The translations under genes were made by a program, and so were the position numbers. From contig JANXDC010000012.1 in NCBI GenBank assembly GCA_025059945.1, positions 124,001 to 188,000 of the forward strand: DNA of 64,000 nt. The letters run 5' to 3'. Origin of the DNA: Bacteroidota bacterium (GTDB taxonomy: Bacteria > Bacteroidota > Rhodothermia > JANXDC01). A model generated the notes under the pieces. It was not told the DNA's origin. It made no database searches and saw nothing but the letters and a program-made list of their open reading frames with translations. The stretch's first letter is position 1. Each line of letters begins with the position of its first letter. Of this stretch, positions 52,042-61,150 are shown one piece after another.

Positions 52042-53247
52042 TTATGAGGTCATGAGCGCATGTTCCAGCACCGTAGCAAAGCTCTGGCCTGGTCCATCGT
52101 AGGGCACGGCGAAAAAGTCGGCGACCGTGGCGGCCAGATCCGAAAACGTTTGACGCAGACCCAAGTCGCGTCCGATCCCTCGAGCACCGGCCTGGTAGAC
52201 CAGCAACGGTACCAGCTCTCGGGAGTGATCCGTGCTCGGAGTTGTAGGGTCGTTTCCGTGATCGGCCGTGATGACCAGCACATCGCCGGGGCGCATGGCA
52301 TTCAGCAGCTCGGGCAACGCCCGATCGAAGGCCTCAAGCGCCTCCCGAAAGCCTCGTGTGTCGTTGCGATGGCCGTAGAGCTGATCGAAATCGACGAGGT
52401 TGGTCATGATGAAAGCCGGGCCAAGTTCGGCACGCAAGGCTTGCCGGGTCTGCGCAAGGCCCTCGGCGTTGGAGGCGGTCTTCTGCAGCCGATCGAATCC
52501 CACTTCAGCGTATAAGTCCCCGATTTTGCCGATCCCGATGGTTCGGATGCCGGCTTGCTGCAGGCGCTCCATGACAGTCGGCTTGGGAGGGCGGAGGGCG
52601 AAGTCTTTTCGGTAGGCGCTCAGCCGCGTATACGCCCCCGAAGAGCCCGCAAAGGGGCGCACGATTACGCGTCCAACGGCGTCTTCACCCACGCAGACCT
52701 CCTCGCGGGCGATCTGCCCGTAGCGATACTGCACCTCAAGCGGGATCACGTCCACGTGAGCGGCGATCTGAAAGACGCTATCAGCCGACGTGTATACGAT
52801 GGGCCAGCCCGTGCGCAGGTGCGCATCGCCGAGTTCTTGGAGGATCGCCGTTCCGGAGGCGACCTTGTTGCCGAGCACCCCTTCGCACCCCGTGCGGGCT
52901 CGAAAGCGGACGAGCAGCTCTTCGGGAAATCCGCGCGGATATGTCGGAAAGGGGCGCTCCAACCATACTCCAGCCAGCTCCCAATGGCCTGTGGTGGAAT
53001 CTTTCCCGGCTGAGACCTCCCGCATGCGGCCATAATGGGCCCGGGGCGCTCCGGCAGGTGGTATACCCTCTAGCGGGGTGATGTTGCCCAACCCCAGACG
53101 GGTCAGGTTGGGCAGCGAGAGCCGCTCAACGCGGGCCAGATTGCCAAGGGTATGGCTTCCCTCATCGCCATAGGCAGCCGCATCGGGAGCCTGTCCGATG
53201 CCCACGCCGTCTAAAACGAGCACCACAAAGCGATGGGTGCGTGTCAC
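52042..53247 (-). CDS. deoB: Phosphopentomutase
   Basis: Alkaline-phosphatase-fold enzyme interconverting ribose (deoxyribose) 1- and 5-phosphates in nucleoside salvage. About 401 residues: VVLVLDGVGIGQAPDAAAYG (metal-binding Asp), DSTTGHWELAG with the phospho-Thr, DFDQLYGHRNDTRGF and LVITADHGNDPTTPSTDHSR. The start is uncertain: GTG at 53247 gives the family N-terminus, while TTG at 53256 or GTG at 53265 overlap the upstream stop at 53253. Confidence 0.93.
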   Translation of the reverse strand: MTRTHRFVVLVLDGVGIGQAPDAAAYGDEGSHTLGNLARVERLSLPNLTRLGLGNITPLEGIPPAGAPRAHYGRMREVSAGKDSTTGHWELAGVWLERPFPTYPRGFPEELLVRFRARTGCEGVLGNKVASGTAILQELGDAHLRTGWPIVYTSADSVFQIAAHVDVIPLEVQYRYGQIAREEVCVGEDAVGRVIVRPFAGSSGAYTRLSAYRKDFALRPPKPTVMERLQQAGIRTIGIGKIGDLYAEVGFDRLQKTASNAEGLAQTRQALRAELGPAFIMTNLVDFDQLYGHRNDTRGFREALEAFDRALPELLNAMRPGDVLVITADHGNDPTTPSTDHSRELVPLLVYQAGARGIGRDLGLRQTFSDLAATVADFFAVPYDGPGQSFATVLEHALMTS

Positions 53248-53252
53248 GATGC

Positions 53253-55118
53253 TCAATCCGCCCACTGCACCCGGTTTCCCCCCGTGGCCTGGGCTGCGTC
53301 CAGCGCCGCTCGAGCCCGGACGAAAAGCTGCTCTGCTCCCATCCCTTCTTGAGCTGGGGCGAGGCCGATGCTTAAGGTAAAGCCCTGATCCCGGATGTCC
53401 CCTCCTGCCTGCTGCAGCTTATGGAGCAGTTGTCGCGCCCACAAGGCAACCTCTCCGAGCTCGGGGGCGGTCCAAACGGCGCCGAGCTCGTATTCGCCCA
53501 TCCAACCCCAGGCCAGGGCGGGTAGGCCTTCACCGCCTACCGTACGCGCCAGCTGATGCATCAGCGCGCTAAGTTCGTTTCGGGAGCGGTGCACGCGCAG
53601 AGCCTCCAGCTCATCGGGCCGAAGCAGCAGCACCCCTCTTGGGGAGTCCGCAACGTTGAGTTGGGCTCGGGCGATAGCCAAGAGCGCCTCGCGCGTAAAG
53701 AGCTTCGTGGAGGGATCCATTTCCTTTGCCAGCAGCCCCCGATCGCGCTCCCCGCCTCGCCTTGCGACGGCGAGCATGAGGCCTGCGGTATGAGCCAGTT
53801 CCTCGAGCAGAAAGCGTCGTACGGGGATGAAATACTCCGGAAGTGGGTGGTAGGCTGCCAGCGCCCCCCAGATGCGGCCTGCCAGCATAAGGGGAGCGGC
53901 GAAGAGGCTGCCGGTTCGCACGGGGGGCTCTTGACGTCGCAATAGCAAACCGCCAAACTGCGCCAAATCGGGCTCGTAGCGGCTTTTGCCCTTCTTCAGA
54001 ACCTCACCCAGCAGAGAAGCGGGGCTGATCTCCAGGCCAAGTGGCCACAGGGGGCGTTCGGCTCGGTGGCGCACTAGGTACGCCCCTGCATCTTGCACCG
54101 CCAACAAAACCGCTGCGCAGCCGGTTAGGTCTTGCGCCGCGCGCAGCAGCTCCTCCCAGAGCGCGTGTGTTTCTGTGCAGGCTATCAAGGCCCGTTGGGC
54201 GTTCTGCAGGGCACCCCAAGCCTTCTCTTGGTGCTTCAGCTCGAAGTAATCGCTATAGACCTGTAATAAGCTGCGGAGTACCTCCTGGTTGTGAGCCAAG
54301 AATCGGCTCTGAATCGGGCCCAGGGTCAAGCGCTGTCGGCTATCGAGCACAAGTAGGGCCACGGGCTCGGGTTTATCAAAAAGCACCGGTAGCAAGAGCA
54401 CGCTGCGAATGCCCTCGGAGTGGGAGGTCGAGGGTACATAATAGTACAGGGCGGCTTCATCGAGTTCCTGGCTCACCTGTAACACCTGGGCTTGGCTTTT
54501 ATGGCGGTAGCGGTCCAGAAAGACGCTCGACCAGGAGACGCGCTCACCGAGCATAAAATGCCGACTAGCCGTCACATAGGCCTCGAGCACAAACTGCTCT
54601 TTAGCTGGGTTAATCCAGTACAGAAGCGCCGAGTGCCCCTGGAAGAACTCCAGCAGCATCTCAAGCCACCCCCCCAGTAAGCGGGCAAACGGCCCCAGTT
54701 CGGGGTCGGTGTGGCGAAACCAGCTCGTGCGCGGATCCGCCGATTCGGCGCGAACCGCCGGACTCTGAAAGGACTCCGTCGCAGGCATGCTGGATGGGGG
54801 TCGCTCCGAAGACGCCGGCTCTTGCGATCCAGGATTTTCCTGCGAGGGTTCGACTTCAGACTTCTCTACGGGCCTGGAGACGGGCTTAGGAGGCAACAGA
54901 ATGTCTTCGTCTAAGGTCTGCGTGCGCGACACTACGCTCGCGGCTACCCGAGGGGTGCTAAGGGCGCGCTCAATACGACGCTGTCGAAAATGCGCCCACC
55001 ACAGGCTGGCCGCCAGCATGGTCGTGACCCCCCCGATTACCCAAAACCAGAAAAACGAGTACGCAACCGCCAGGATGAGCGTAACTAGGGCTAGGAGGGT
55101 GAAGAAGAGGCGGTTCAT
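53253..55118 (-). CDS. Membrane GAF protein with degenerate GGDEF domain
   Basis: 621 residues. Two N-terminal membrane helices (about 5-22 and 26-42), a Pro/Ser/Glu-rich linker (about 60-130), two GAF-like domains (about 140-300 and 320-460), then a GGDEF-fold C-terminus: DPSTKLFTREALLAIARAQL at its start and LSIGLAPAQEGMGAEQLFVR near its end. The signature loop reads WMGEYELGAV in place of GGDEF, so cyclic-di-GMP synthesis is unlikely and a binding or scaffold role more probable. Stops just before deoB. Confidence 0.78.
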   Translation of the reverse strand: MNRLFFTLLALVTLILAVAYSFFWFWVIGGVTTMLAASLWWAHFRQRRIERALSTPRVAASVVSRTQTLDEDILLPPKPVSRPVEKSEVEPSQENPGSQEPASSERPPSSMPATESFQSPAVRAESADPRTSWFRHTDPELGPFARLLGGWLEMLLEFFQGHSALLYWINPAKEQFVLEAYVTASRHFMLGERVSWSSVFLDRYRHKSQAQVLQVSQELDEAALYYYVPSTSHSEGIRSVLLLPVLFDKPEPVALLVLDSRQRLTLGPIQSRFLAHNQEVLRSLLQVYSDYFELKHQEKAWGALQNAQRALIACTETHALWEELLRAAQDLTGCAAVLLAVQDAGAYLVRHRAERPLWPLGLEISPASLLGEVLKKGKSRYEPDLAQFGGLLLRRQEPPVRTGSLFAAPLMLAGRIWGALAAYHPLPEYFIPVRRFLLEELAHTAGLMLAVARRGGERDRGLLAKEMDPSTKLFTREALLAIARAQLNVADSPRGVLLLRPDELEALRVHRSRNELSALMHQLARTVGGEGLPALAWGWMGEYELGAVWTAPELGEVALWARQLLHKLQQAGGDIRDQGFTLSIGLAPAQEGMGAEQLFVRARAALDAAQATGGNRVQWAD

Positions 55119-55149
55119 TTGATTTGAAGTTCAAACTGCGCACTTTGAT

Positions 55150-55179
55150 AATCTACCTCCCGATTTGGACGAAAGTCAA
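55150..55179 (-). promoter_or_regulatory. Predicted promoter of the GAF gene
   Basis: Minus strand TTGACT (55179-55174), 18-base spacer, TAGATT (55155-55150). Start near 55143, leaving a leader of about 25 bases without a good ribosome-binding site. Confidence 0.5.
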
Positions 55180-55208
55180 GAAATATGCACTCATCTGCGG
55201 ATCCAGGT

Positions 55209-56741
55209 TCACCGAGCGACAGTAAACTTGCGGGTCTGCGTAAATGGCCCGCTCAGAAGCTGACAGAAATACGCGCCGGCGGGCAGCCGAACCACGGACA
55301 GCCGCAGCTCTTGCCAACCGGGGGGAACCGCCCCGTCAAGGGGGCGCATAAGCTCCCGACCCGTAACGTCGAAAAGCCGCAGCACGACGTGGCCCCCCAG
55401 CGTATGGAAGCGGATCACCAGCTCCTGATCGGCCGGGTTGGGCCAGGGGGGATCAAGCCGAAAGCCCTGAATCTGCTCCGGATCCTCAACGCCAGTAGCC
55501 GCGCCGGTCAGCAGGGGCAAAGCCTCAAAACGCCCCAGGAGGATTCGCTCCAGTAACTCGGGCCTAAGCCCGAACCAGTCGCCTAGCAGGGTGCTATAGA
55601 CCTGCCGAAAGTCGATATGATAGAATAGGTTCCCTGTGTTATCCAGTCTGCGCAGATCCGGACGTGGCCCCAGAATGCCTCCGCGCACAGGGCGGCCCAC
55701 CAGAAACATCGGGGCGGCTGTGCCGTGATCGGTGCCGGCGCTGCCGTTCTCGCGCGGCCTGCGACCGAACTCCGAAAACGTCATAAGCAGCACGCGATCA
55801 GCCAGCCCCAAGGCGCGAAGATCCTCGTAGAAAGCCCGGATGGCTGCGGCCAGGGTGCGCAGAAGCCCGGTGTGCGTGTTGGCCTGAGCGGCGTGTGTAT
55901 CGTATCCCCCCTGCTGGACTAAATACAGACGCGTGCCGAGGCCTCCGGCGATGAGCCGGGCTACGATCGCCAGCGATCGGGCCAAGGCGCTGGAGTCATA
56001 GCTGGAGCGGTTTTGGGCTCGATCGGCGGCGCGTTTGATCACGCTTGCGTACTGATAGGTGCCCGCATAGAGGGTGTACAAAAACTCCAGCTCTCTTCCA
56101 GCAGGGGTATCGGGCGTTGCGGGGCGGACGATTGAGCCCTCCCCGACAATCTGGTAGAACTCATCTGGACTGGAGAGAGAAGTCACCATCTCGCCGTTTG
56201 GCCCATGAAAGGCCAACGAAGCCCCGGCCCCGATCTGGATGGCCAAGGGCTCCGAGGGCAACACCTGGGGGAAATCGGGATACTCCTGGCCCAGATACCG
56301 ACCTAGCCAGCCCGTCTGCAGAACCGTGTTGCCGTCGGATCCCGTTAGCCAAATGTCCGTGCTGCGAAAGTGCGACAGGTTGGGATTGGGGTAGCCCACA
56401 GACTGCACTATGGCCAGGTCTCCTTCGTCCCAGATGGCCCGCAGCGGTTCCAGGGCCGAATGAAAGCCCAAGCCAGAGCCTAGGGGCAGGACTTGATTGC
56501 GCCGTATCGCCAGCGTAGGGCGCATTTGGTAGTATAGATCGTCCTCATAGGGCACGATCGTATTGAGCCCGTCGTTGCCCCCATTGAGCTGCACCAGCAC
56601 GAGCACCCGGTCTGTGTCCAACAGGCCCAAAGCGGCCAGCAGCGGATGATATCGGAACGCGAATACGGGGAGATCACCGAAGGCGATGGGCAGCGCGATA
56701 GCCCCTGCGCCGGCTTTTCGAAGAAACGTGCGTCGATCCAT
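55209..56741 (-). CDS. DUF1501 protein with Tat signal and T9SS C-terminal domain
   Basis: 510 residues. N-terminal twin-arginine signal MDRRTFLRKAGAGAIALPIA; a sulfatase-like DUF1501 body with VLVQLNGGNDGLNTIVPYED, SFSE-like LLMTFSEFGRRPRENGSAGT and DHGTAAPMFLVGRPVRGG. Residues about 427-510 form a type A T9SS sorting domain (WPNPADQELVIRF, LRLFDVTGRELMR, LPAGAYFCQLLSG). This predicts export by Tat, then outer-membrane passage by T9SS. Paired 13 bases downstream of DUF1800, the usual genomic partner. Function unknown. Confidence 0.87.
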   Translation of the reverse strand: MDRRTFLRKAGAGAIALPIAFGDLPVFAFRYHPLLAALGLLDTDRVLVLVQLNGGNDGLNTIVPYEDDLYYQMRPTLAIRRNQVLPLGSGLGFHSALEPLRAIWDEGDLAIVQSVGYPNPNLSHFRSTDIWLTGSDGNTVLQTGWLGRYLGQEYPDFPQVLPSEPLAIQIGAGASLAFHGPNGEMVTSLSSPDEFYQIVGEGSIVRPATPDTPAGRELEFLYTLYAGTYQYASVIKRAADRAQNRSSYDSSALARSLAIVARLIAGGLGTRLYLVQQGGYDTHAAQANTHTGLLRTLAAAIRAFYEDLRALGLADRVLLMTFSEFGRRPRENGSAGTDHGTAAPMFLVGRPVRGGILGPRPDLRRLDNTGNLFYHIDFRQVYSTLLGDWFGLRPELLERILLGRFEALPLLTGAATGVEDPEQIQGFRLDPPWPNPADQELVIRFHTLGGHVVLRLFDVTGRELMRPLDGAVPPGWQELRLSVVRLPAGAYFCQLLSGPFTQTRKFTVAR

Positions 56742-56754
56742 GGAAGACCCCCTT

Positions 56755-58308
56755 CTAGGTGAGCTGGTATTCGGGTTGACGCAGCAGATACTTCACCAGG
56801 CCCTGAAGGCGCAATTCAGCGCCTGGCTTATCAAGCCCCCACTCATAGGCGGGGATCCCCTGCAAGAGTACCTCCAGAAGCATTCTCAATCGATCTACGG
56901 AAGGAGCTAGACCCCAGAGCCAGCCGACCAGTTCACGCACCAGCGTTTCGGCATCCTGGGGTTGGCTGATCTGGGTTCGAACCAGCCGCAACAGGTCAGC
57001 CCGGGCCGACAGGCGCGTCCCTCGCAGCGTGCGGCCGTCGATGAGGCCATCTGTGGCGCGCCAGCGAATCGGCAGCGTCGTGGTGCTGATCCAGGAGCGG
57101 TATCCCGGCCATCCGGCCACGTCGGGCGGATCGAGCAGATCTTGTCCGGCCTGCCGACAGGCATCATAAAGAAAGGCTTCAACGCCTGCGGGCAGCTCAA
57201 GAGCGCGCGCCGCCCCGACTATGGCCTCCACGGGGCTTTTGATCTGCGCCCCCATGACGGCCTCCTCGAAGAAATGGGCGCTGCTTAAGAGCGCGCGCAG
57301 CACAGGCCGCAGCTCGTACTGGTGCGCTCGCATGATCTGGGCTAGGCCCTCGACGATGTCCTCGTTGGGGGTCACGTAGACGAAGTGCCGATAGAGCTTT
57401 CGGCAGAGAAAGCGCGCCGTAACGGGCTGTTCGAAGATGATCTCCACGATATCGTCGGCCGTCCACGGTCCGGTCCGGCCCAAGAAGGTCTTCGTGCCCG
57501 CATCAAATCGCTGGGGGTTCAGACGACCCTCAAGCCCATCGATATACCAGCCTGTAAAGGCGCGCGCGGCCTCTACGACGTCCTGCTCCGTGTAGTGGCC
57601 TATGCCCATGGTGAAAAGCTCCAAGAGCTCGCGCGCGTAGTTCTCGTTGGGGTTGCCCGCCCGGCTCTGAACGCCATCCAGGTATATGAGCATAGCCGGG
57701 GTCTTGCCCACGGCCTTGGTGAGTTCCTTGACATTGCCCAGCGCCTGCCGCCGAAATAGATCCAACAGCCCATATAGGTAGTGCGGGATCTGCACCTTGG
57801 AAGCCTCGACGACGAAGTGGTTGGCCCAAAACAACACCATGCGCTCTCGGATGTTCAGCCCCTGCTGGCGCATCTGGGTGATCCACCAGGCGCGCAATTC
57901 GCCAAGCCAGGTGCGCCATTGAGCCTGAATGGCCTGGACCTCTTGCTGGCTCAGCCCCCGAAGGCTCTGCGGGGGCTCAAGAGCCCACGATCCCGGGGGG
58001 TTGGGCATAGGCGAGGGCGCTAACAGGGCGTCCACAAGGGCCGTGATGCCATGTGTGCGCCCGTACTCGTAGGCCCATAGGATTTCGGAACGTCGGGGAC
58101 CTATCCCGACGCGACGCAACAGGTGGGCCGCCCGTTCCCAATTCCAAGGCCGGCTAGAATCGGGGACATAGGGCTCAAGCCCCCCTGCGGTCTGCAGCGG
58201 AGCCGGGGGCTCCCAGGTCACCAAGGCGGCCCGAACCTTCGGATCTTCGGCGACGCGCTCCGCAGGCTCCTGCATTGAAGCGGCAAGCAACGCTTCCGGC
58301 GTGGGCAT
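56755..58308 (-). CDS. DUF1800 family protein
   Basis: 517 residues. Contains AAHLLRRVGIGPRRSEIL at the domain start, MRQQGLNIRERMVLFWANHF, GNPNENYARELLELFTMGIG (the most conserved stretch) and LCRKLYRHFVYVTPNEDIVE, all DUF1800 hallmarks. GGAGGAGGAGGT lies 7 bases before the ATG at 58308, which fixes the start against a longer ORF. No clear signal peptide with this start. Immediately upstream of, and probably co-translated with, the DUF1501 gene. Biochemical role unknown. Confidence 0.88.
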   Translation of the reverse strand: MPTPEALLAASMQEPAERVAEDPKVRAALVTWEPPAPLQTAGGLEPYVPDSSRPWNWERAAHLLRRVGIGPRRSEILWAYEYGRTHGITALVDALLAPSPMPNPPGSWALEPPQSLRGLSQQEVQAIQAQWRTWLGELRAWWITQMRQQGLNIRERMVLFWANHFVVEASKVQIPHYLYGLLDLFRRQALGNVKELTKAVGKTPAMLIYLDGVQSRAGNPNENYARELLELFTMGIGHYTEQDVVEAARAFTGWYIDGLEGRLNPQRFDAGTKTFLGRTGPWTADDIVEIIFEQPVTARFLCRKLYRHFVYVTPNEDIVEGLAQIMRAHQYELRPVLRALLSSAHFFEEAVMGAQIKSPVEAIVGAARALELPAGVEAFLYDACRQAGQDLLDPPDVAGWPGYRSWISTTTLPIRWRATDGLIDGRTLRGTRLSARADLLRLVRTQISQPQDAETLVRELVGWLWGLAPSVDRLRMLLEVLLQGIPAYEWGLDKPGAELRLQGLVKYLLRQPEYQLT

Positions 58309-58392
58309 ACACAACACCTCCTCCTCCAGGGGAGCACGCGCATTAGGCGACAAAGAGGGCTTCGCGGTTTAATAGCCCCCTTCAGAGAGGCC

Positions 58393-59271
58393 TCACGGTT
58401 CAGCCCAGCGCAAGGTGATGGCGCCTAGAGAAGCTTCGATTTCAAGACGCAGCATCCCTCTAGCCCGTTCGGGGGCGTGTATCCAGATCGAGCCCTGTTG
58501 AACGAATCCGGGGGGAAGATGCAAGCGTTGCAGAAAATGAGGCGAGGTCCGCAGTTCAACACGCCGATCCCGGGGAAGCTGAAGCGTCAGGCTCCCCATG
58601 CCCGCCTGAATGCGCAGTTCGACCTCCTCCGGCAAGGCCCCGGACAGATCCAACTCCAGGCTTCCCATCCCCACCTCCACGCGATACCGACGGGCCCGTG
58701 CGTTGCCCAGGGCGTGCCCCTTCAGATCCGATACCCCCAAGCGCAGGGACACTAGGTCGCACTCCATGGGATTGGGCTCGGAAAACCGCAGCACAAGGGC
58801 GCTCGCGCCGGACTCTATTTGCAGGTTTTTGATCGCTAGCCCCCCTAGCTCCAGGTTCGCTTGGGCTGCGGCCAAGGATAGCTCCAGATCCGTAGGCAAC
58901 CCTCTTGGCAGGCTCAGACGCCACGTCGCCTTTGCGGGACGCAACAGATCGCGCAGGCCCAGGTGGATACCCTCACGCCCACGTTCGTCCTCAAGTCCCA
59001 CCCAAAGCTTGCCCACCCCGTCGACAAGGCGGTACTGCACGCGGGGCTGCAGCGAAAGGTGCTCCAACAGCACGTCGCCCGAGAAGACCTCTTGTCCCGA
59101 GCCGGGGGCGATCCAGACCCGTCCCAGGGCGATCTCCAGACGCGCCTCAAGGGCGCGCTCCGATCCGCGGGGGATGCGCTCCCCAAAGCGCCGCGGAGGC
59201 TGCGCCTTGAGTTCAACGGCAAGCCCCCAACTTAGGCTCAAGCTCGCCAGAAGAATCGCTGCGCGACGCAC
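58393..59271 (-). CDS. Exported toast-rack / LiaF-like beta protein
   Basis: About 292 residues. Signal peptide RRAAILLASLSLSWGLAVEL at the N-terminus. The C-terminal half has three similar beta turns: YRVEVGMGSLELDLSGALP, LRIQAGMGSLTLQLPRDR and LEIEASLGAITLRW, the pattern of toast-rack/DUF4097-type domains. An N-terminal beta region precedes it. GTG at 59271 is chosen with low confidence; GTG at 59289 is the alternative. It lies 38 bases after the ECF sigma gene, so it may be an envelope-stress partner or target, which is inference. Confidence 0.65.
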   Translation of the reverse strand: MRRAAILLASLSLSWGLAVELKAQPPRRFGERIPRGSERALEARLEIALGRVWIAPGSGQEVFSGDVLLEHLSLQPRVQYRLVDGVGKLWVGLEDERGREGIHLGLRDLLRPAKATWRLSLPRGLPTDLELSLAAAQANLELGGLAIKNLQIESGASALVLRFSEPNPMECDLVSLRLGVSDLKGHALGNARARRYRVEVGMGSLELDLSGALPEEVELRIQAGMGSLTLQLPRDRRVELRTSPHFLQRLHLPPGFVQQGSIWIHAPERARGMLRLEIEASLGAITLRWAEP

Positions 59272-59309
59272 ATACGCTCTTACGTGCACCGGCAAGACCA
59301 AGTTGCGGG

Positions 59310-59912
59310 CTACGGGAAGAGTTGGTCCCAATGGGCGCGCAGGTACCGATACAACAACTCCCGGGCTCGAAAGATATGCGCCTTGACCGTCCCCAGGGGC
59401 AGCTCCAGCTGACGGGCGATCTCCTCGTAAGAGAGCTCCTGCTGATGGCGCATAATGATGACCTGCCGGTACTTCGGAGGAAGCCGTTCGATGGCCTCTT
59501 GAATGATGCGGCGTCGCTCCTCCTCCCATAGCACCCGGTCTGGCCGGTGATCGGGATCCGCGAACTCCAGCTCGCGCTCCCCGTTTGGGTCCGAACCCTG
59601 AAGGGAGCTCAAAGGAAGCTTTTTGCGGCGCAGGTAATCGATGGCGTGATTGGTGGCGATGCGGTATAGCCACGTAGAGAAGGCGAAGTTCTGTCGAAAA
59701 GCGCTCAGGGACTGGAAGGCTTTGATGAAGACCTCCTGCACCAGGTCTTCGAGCTCCGCGCGATCGCGCACCAGCCTATAGATATGATGGGCAATCGCCC
59801 CCCGGTATTTGCGCATCAACTGCTCGTAGGCCTCCTGATGGCCTGCGAGCGCTTCAGTGATCCAACGTTCATCCTCAAGCCGAGAAGAGGAGGGCTGCTG
59901 TTCTTCGTGCAC
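59310..59912 (-). CDS. ECF-family RNA polymerase sigma factor
   Basis: 200 residues. Region 2: YEQLMRKYRGAIAHHIYRLV, LEDLVQEVFIKAFQSL and FSTWLYRIATNHAIDYLRRK; region 4: RLPPKYRQVIIMRHQQELSY and LELPLGTVKAHIFRARELLY. This is the RpoE-like class. GTG at 59912 is chosen; a GTG two codons earlier or a longer ATG overlapping the acyl-CoA dehydrogenase gene are less likely. No recognisable zinc-finger anti-sigma factor follows; instead the toast-rack protein does. Confidence 0.9.
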   Translation of the reverse strand: MHEEQQPSSSRLEDERWITEALAGHQEAYEQLMRKYRGAIAHHIYRLVRDRAELEDLVQEVFIKAFQSLSAFRQNFAFSTWLYRIATNHAIDYLRRKKLPLSSLQGSDPNGERELEFADPDHRPDRVLWEEERRRIIQEAIERLPPKYRQVIIMRHQQELSYEEIARQLELPLGTVKAHIFRARELLYRYLRAHWDQLFP

Positions 59913-59953
59913 GACCACCCCAAGGCGAGCCCGACGTTGCGGTCGGGAAAACT

Positions 59954-61135
59954 TCAGAGCCTCTTCAACAACTGCCGCGCGATCACCAGGCGCTGGATCT
60001 CGCTTGTGCCCTCTCCGATCGTGCAAAGCTTCGCATCGCGGTAATGTTTTTCGACGGGAAAGTCCTTTACGTACCCGTAGCCACCCAAGATCTGCACGGC
60101 CTCATTGGCCACACGTACGGCCACCTCGCTGGCATATAATTTAGCCATGGAGGACTCTAACGTGGTCTTATGGCCGCGATCTTTAAGAGCGGCCGCTTTC
60201 ATCGTAAGCAGCCAGGCGGCTTCGATCTCCGTGGCCATGTCGGCCAGCTTAAACTGAATGGCTTGAAACTCATAAAGGGGCCTTCCGAACTGGCGACGCT
60301 GCAGGGCGTAGCGGAAAGCGGCCTCGAAGGCCCCCTGCGCGATCCCGAGCGAGAGGGCAGCGATCGAGATGCGCCCTCCATCCAAGACCTCCATGGCCTG
60401 CCGAAAGCCCTCGCCCACGGGGCCTATGCGCTGGGCATCCGGGATGCGACAGTTGTCAAACAACAGCTCCCCTGTTTCGGAGGAGCGCATGCCGAGCTTG
60501 TCCTCCTTTTTGCCCGCTCGGAAGCCGGGCGTACCCTTTTCGACGATGAAAGCCGTGATTCCGCCCTCCTCTCCCTGAGGGCCGCCGGTTGCACGCGCCA
60601 TCACCACAGACACTTGTCCGACGTGCGCGTGCGTGATGAAGGTCTTGGAGCCGTTGAGCACCCAGGCCTCGCCATCCCAGAGGGCTGTGGTGCGCAGGGC
60701 GGCCGCATCGGAGCCGGAGTTGGGTTCGGTAAGCCCCCAAGCACCAAGCCACTGACCAGAGGCCAACTTGGGCAGGTAGCGCCGTTTCTGCTCCTCGGAG
60801 CCAAATTGCAGAATGTGCCCCGTGCACAGGGAGTTGTGCGCGGCCATCGAGAGCGCAACCGATCCGTCGATCCGGGCTAGCTCCAGGATAGCCACTACGT
60901 ATTCGTGGTAGCTCAGCCCCGCTCCGCCGTATTCAGTCGGCACAAGCACGCCCAGTAGGCCCAGCTCGCCCAGCTCTTGAAACAGCTCATGGGGGAAGCG
61001 CTGCGTCTCGTCATAGGTGCGGATCATGGGGCGCACGCGCTCTTCGGCGAAGCGGCGCACCATGTCCCGAATCATACGCTGGTTCTCTGTCAGCTCCAGC
61101 TGCAGTCCCGTTGTGGCTAGCTCCAGTTGTGTCAT
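59954..61135 (-). CDS. Acyl-CoA dehydrogenase
   Basis: FAD enzyme of fatty-acid or branched-chain acyl-CoA oxidation, 393 residues. GLTEPNSGSDAAALRTTA for FAD contact, WVLNGSKTFITHAHVG, FGRPLYEFQAIQFKLADMA and the C-terminal catalytic Glu of CTIGEGTSEIQRLVIARQLL. Standard short/medium/branched-chain length; chain preference not readable. Begins 15 bases after apt. Ordered after apt and before the ECF sigma gene in one leftward run. Confidence 0.93.
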   Translation of the reverse strand: MTQLELATTGLQLELTENQRMIRDMVRRFAEERVRPMIRTYDETQRFPHELFQELGELGLLGVLVPTEYGGAGLSYHEYVVAILELARIDGSVALSMAAHNSLCTGHILQFGSEEQKRRYLPKLASGQWLGAWGLTEPNSGSDAAALRTTALWDGEAWVLNGSKTFITHAHVGQVSVVMARATGGPQGEEGGITAFIVEKGTPGFRAGKKEDKLGMRSSETGELLFDNCRIPDAQRIGPVGEGFRQAMEVLDGGRISIAALSLGIAQGAFEAAFRYALQRRQFGRPLYEFQAIQFKLADMATEIEAAWLLTMKAAALKDRGHKTTLESSMAKLYASEVAVRVANEAVQILGGYGYVKDFPVEKHYRDAKLCTIGEGTSEIQRLVIARQLLKRL

Positions 61136-61150
61136 CTCGTCACTCCCACC

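Noticed and set aside
59272-59673. N-terminal extension of the toast-rack gene
   Set aside because: It would run through the ECF sigma gene in another frame, and a signal peptide begins only near 59271-59289.
59930-59947. Six-pair hairpin between the acyl-CoA dehydrogenase and ECF sigma genes
   Set aside because: No U run follows on the minus strand and the stem is short, so I did not call a terminator.
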